DNA of 64,000 nt, taken from positions 2,643,702 to 2,707,701 of the forward strand of contig JAJEKV010000054.1 of assembly GCA_021234155.1 (NCBI GenBank). The letters are read 5' to 3'. The position numbers and the translations under genes were made by a program. The DNA is from Isoetes taiwanensis (taxonomy: Eukaryota; Streptophyta; Lycopodiopsida; Isoetales; Isoetaceae). Within the stretch, counting starts at the first letter, position 1. Each line of letters begins with the position of its first letter. The notes under the pieces were generated by a model that was not told where the DNA came from, made no database searches, and was given only the letters and a program-made list of their open reading frames with translations. This document shows, piece by piece, positions 60,673-64,000 of this stretch.

Positions 60673-62472
60673 TTTAATGTCAACGAGAAGCCAAAACAAC
60701 ACGCGCCACTGCCAGATGTTCAAGATCTTGAGTTGGCTAATGCAATTCTTCTTTGCCAATTCATTTCACATGCAATTTTTTCCCGTTCCGGCACCATGTT
60801 GCAATTCATGAAGGATTTGTGTGGTCATTGATATTGGGCAACACATCAAGGACATACTTTTTAGGATAATCTCATAGACAATATCATATGGAACGCCCGT
60901 CGAAGATGGGCAATTTCCTAGTTGTGTTAGATATTATTGAGGAAGGATTTAGTATATGATTTTGCTACAGGATATGACTTATTTGACAACCCACAAGGCT
61001 TTTGTTTTGTCGACAATTCTTTTCAAGGGGCAACCTCTCGATGTGCTAGCTTCTTGTTTTCTTGTGGAATGCCAATGGTGTGTTGCTAATGGGTAGAATT
61101 TCAGTGGTTTGGAAATCTATAGTTCCATTTTTAATGGTTCATAGCTTTTGCGTATGTGGCAAATCACAACCAATGAATATACCAAGATCTAAGGGCCAAA
61201 GTTTTTAGGTTTCTTGTAGCGGAATCTTGTGCGGATATTCGACCCCTACTCCAGAAAAGATTTTCGCGCTTCAGTTCCGCCCCGTAGTCTGAAGCTTTGT
61301 GGCAAAAGGAGTTGAGATTTTCGCCAGGTAGGGTTCCGTTTGATCCCTTTTTTCTTAGCTCGCGTTTCGACTTTTCTTGAGTCATTCTTCCTATGCTGAA
61401 GGTGCCATTCTTTTGATGATTTGTTTTTTTACAGTCGGATACTTACAATCATCTTCATTTTTTTCCTTTAGTTTGTCCAAATTCGACCTTGTTATAGTCA
61501 TGTCCATTTTTTTTCTTCCTCAAAACGGATGTCTCACATTGGCAGCTTCAGTACCTACCTACATTTTGAAAAGTTTTTATCTAGTTCAATAGCTTCTTAG
61601 CAATCCGGAAGCTGAAAATCACAGATTAAATAGATTAATGGTATTATCCATTGAGATCAATATAGAAGCCGTAATTGGATGGAGGCAATGAAAAGCAAAG
61701 ATATTAGGTACAACAAAAATTTTGCATCTCAGGCTAGTTGGCAGCAAATGTTTCCAGCCAAAATGTGGACAACAGTGCATAGATGAGTCTTAGATATTGG
61801 ATGCTTTGTGTCAGCAGTTAAATTTTCAGAGCTTCCACAATGAGAAATGGTTCTTCAATGTCCTGATGTTAATGATTTCTTTTTATTCCATGCTACAATG
61901 TTTTAAGCTACAGTTGGTTTTCTATTTACTGTCATTTAGGTCTACAAGAGGTTCTTAGACTGGATTAATATTTACTTTCTCAAGAAACGTTATTCTGTTA
62001 ACAGAAAATAGCTAGGTTCGTTGTTTTCCTCTTTATTGTTGATTTCATGTTGCCTTATCAGTTGGTAACCGATATCAGGATGGCCAGTATTTCTTTTTAT
62101 TCTCGCTGTAATGGTTCAAGTTAGATTCGTTTACTTTGGCAGGTCTTGTGTATCATTTTCACACTGTACAACAAGTTTTGAGGCTGCTTCAAACTGCTGC
62201 AACAACCGTACTGAACTCTGCTAAACGCTGACCTTCCTTACCTTTAGTAAGTTATATCTAAAGTAAATTTGTTTCATACCATAACCTTGTCCACTCCTGG
62301 TATTAAGAATATTTTAGAATTCTAGGACCAATGTTTATTGATATGGTGCTGTCATACTTGGGTGGTTGCATGTTCCACATTATATGGGAATGCAAAAGGG
62401 AAATGCAGGAAAGTCAAATATTATTTGGACCTTTAGGATGACTGTCCTACTAAATTGTGATGTTCTTTTTAG
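60673..62472. promoter_or_regulatory. Upstream region of LSM6 (promoter and possible 5' UTR intron not resolved)
   Basis: Only short frames occur. A TTTTTTAG acceptor directly before 62473 shows that the LSM6 transcript has at least one upstream non-coding exon. The T-rich text at 61370-61520 may belong to that intron. The transcription start cannot be fixed from sequence. Confidence 0.35.
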
Positions 62473-63178
62473 GTCGCAGCAAACATGAGTGGAGGCATTG
62501 GCGGTGGAGGATCCAAGACGCCAGCCGATTTCTTGAAATCCATCAGGGGTCGCCCTGTTGTTGTCAAACTTAACTCTGGAGTCGACTATCGGGGTTTGTT
62601 TTTCTACTATGGCTTATCTTCTATTCTGATTTTCTATTTTTCTTTTTAAGCAATGTGTTTGATTTTCTCGTGGTCTAGGAATATTGGCCTGTTTGGATGG
62701 TTACATGAACATTGCGATGGAGCAAACAGAGGAGTATGTCAATGGCCAGCTAAAGAATAAGTATGGAGATGCATTTATTAGAGGAAATAATGGTAAGGAC
62801 AAATGGTTTTGTTTGGGTATAATTGGTAGTTGCTAAACTAGATGGACTGTCATGCAAATGTGTATCTGTTATGTTGTAATTTACCATCTTCATACCCATC
62901 TAGTTTTGTACTTTTGGTTTTTGGAAGAACGAAATGTTTCATTCTTGTTGCGTGTCTTCTTGTTTTACCTTACTGGTTTCATGCAATCTTTTACATCAGA
63001 ATATGAAAAGAAAATAATATTTTTCTATGTTTGTCGATCAATTTGCTCCTCTTATAAATTGCATTTATCCTCAATTTTTTCCATATTTTCTTTATTAAGG
63101 GAACTAAAGCTGCTATCTTGAATTGTTGATGCAGTACTGTATATCAGCACTTCAAAACGGACACTTGCAGAACAATAG
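62473..63178 (+). CDS. LSM6: LSM6, U6 snRNA-associated Sm-like protein
   Basis: Coding exons are 62485-62593, 62679-62792 and 63135-63178, 267 nt in all. They give 88 residues plus a TAG, the usual size for plant LSm6. The Sm1 motif is in RGRPVVVKLNSGVDYRGILA and CLDGYMNIAMEQ; the Sm2 motif is FIRGNNVLYIST near the C-terminus (residues about 69-80). All introns have GT-AG borders (GGG|GTTTGT, GTCTAG|G; ATG|GTAAGG, ATGCAG|T). There is no lesion. LSm6 is a subunit of the cytoplasmic LSm1-7 ring in mRNA decapping and of the nuclear LSm2-8 ring that binds the U6 snRNA 3' end. The start is fixed by the ATG after the 5' UTR acceptor. This is the one host gene in the window that looks functional. 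Confidence 0.95.
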
Positions 63179-64000
63179 CATGTGAGCAAGTATGTATAGC
63201 GATTTAACTGATGCCAGTAATAATTTGGCACGACTGTGGTACGATTTTCAAATGAGTTGTGGAAACATGGCACCAGTATGGTAACAGGTTATATACCATA
63301 CTGGTACCAGTATTGGGAACATGTTAAATACTTGGATTATGCTATTGGGTTGTGGAAACATGGCAACGGTATGGGAACAGGTTTTATCTGGGAACTTAAA
63401 AAACAGAAGGGGCTGCTTACCTTTTTTGTCCGAGGATGAAAATACCTTTTTAATAGTCACAGCCAATTTTTTTGTGTGTAATGATGTCATGGTAACTTAA
63501 CTAAATCTATCCTTTGTTAAGAAATCAAATATTAAGCAAAGTGAGTTTTAAGAGAACTAAGACTTAAGGTATTTTGCCTGGAAAGATGGAAAATAAGGTG
63601 CTAAAGCACTGTGGGTTGTTTTTTGGATGAGCGGGGATGAGCGGTGAGGTTTATTTTTGGAAATTATTTTAAATTGCCTAAGACATTTTCTAAAGGTCTT
63701 AGAATGTTTGAACCTTTTCTGATAAATGAAAGAGGTGCACTAGTGATATATCATTCGGTTTTGACACATCCAATGTATGTAAGCTTTACGTCCATTTCTT
63801 TGCAGGCTGATCATTGTTCTTTTCACTCTTTAATAGTGTTTGACCTCTGTTTCAATCAAATAATTGCTGTTTGGGAAATTTTGAACTCACTCCTCTGAAG
63901 CGAGAGTACTCTCAATAATAAAGTGGTTCCTTGTTTCTGAAGTGTCAGTAGTTTTCAGTCTTGGCTTTGTTGAGGAACCTGTCTTTCATATGGATTAGCA
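63179..64000. other. 3' flank of LSM6, no further gene seen
   Basis: A short duplicated phrase ('tgtggaaacatggca' at about 63257 and 63353, each followed by 'tatggnaacaggtt') is present. Otherwise AT-rich unique sequence. Confidence 0.5.

Overview
The window looks like repeat-rich nuclear DNA from a land plant. Eight host genes or gene remnants can be recognised by reading across spliceosomal introns, and several are plant-type: NADH-dependent glutamate synthase, the plant GH2 endo-beta-mannosidase, an FCA-like RRM protein, MAP65, an MSI-type WD40 protein, a NIPP1-type FHA protein, a metallo-beta-lactamase-fold hydrolase, and LSM6. A Penelope-like retroelement and the very high repeat load would suit a seed-free plant (bryophyte, lycophyte or fern). 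That is inference; the species cannot be read from the sequence.

Layout. 0-12.1 kb: minus-strand remnants of the hydrolase (1.9-3.3 kb), endo-beta-mannosidase (5.5-6.6 kb) and glutamate synthase (7.1-8.0 kb), then an unrecognised multi-exon gene with a signal peptide and a C-terminal membrane segment (8.7-10.0 kb). Inverted repeat modules lie at 4.17 and 12.11 kb. 12.3-14.5 kb: plus-strand FCA-like remnant. 15.5-20.5 kb: a giant imperfect palindrome of roughly 10-bp-periodic GAATCT arrays with a (TA)n tract at its centre. 20.5-23.3 kb: a dispersed repeat and six tandem tRNA-like units of about 350 bp. 23.3-30.4 kb: a decayed copy of the retroelement. 30.4-38.0 kb: more GAATCT arrays, a NIPP1-like remnant, an unrecognised minus-strand fragment, and a 3.1-kb inverted-repeat element bounded by TGCCACCTCA ends and a possible CTG target duplication. 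38.7-42.3 kb: MAP65 and MSI remnants and a 183-bp tandem repeat. 43.5-56.5 kb: the best-preserved retroelement, in which a 4.3-kb direct repeat flanks an intact ORF1 and a reverse transcriptase. 56.5-60.1 kb: repeats and one orphan ORF. 62.4-63.2 kb: LSM6, the only host gene that looks fully intact.

The most interesting system is the retroelement. Its predicted exons join in frame: a SAP-like domain inside the long repeat, then a conserved ORF1 with a Cys cluster, then an endonuclease-less reverse transcriptase. A second, diverged copy shows that this order is a family property. Many differences between the two 4.3-kb repeats, and several lesions in the gene remnants, fall exactly on CAG/CTG trinucleotides. 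This suggests CHG-methylation-linked consensus errors, so some of the 'pseudogenes' may be less broken than they appear.
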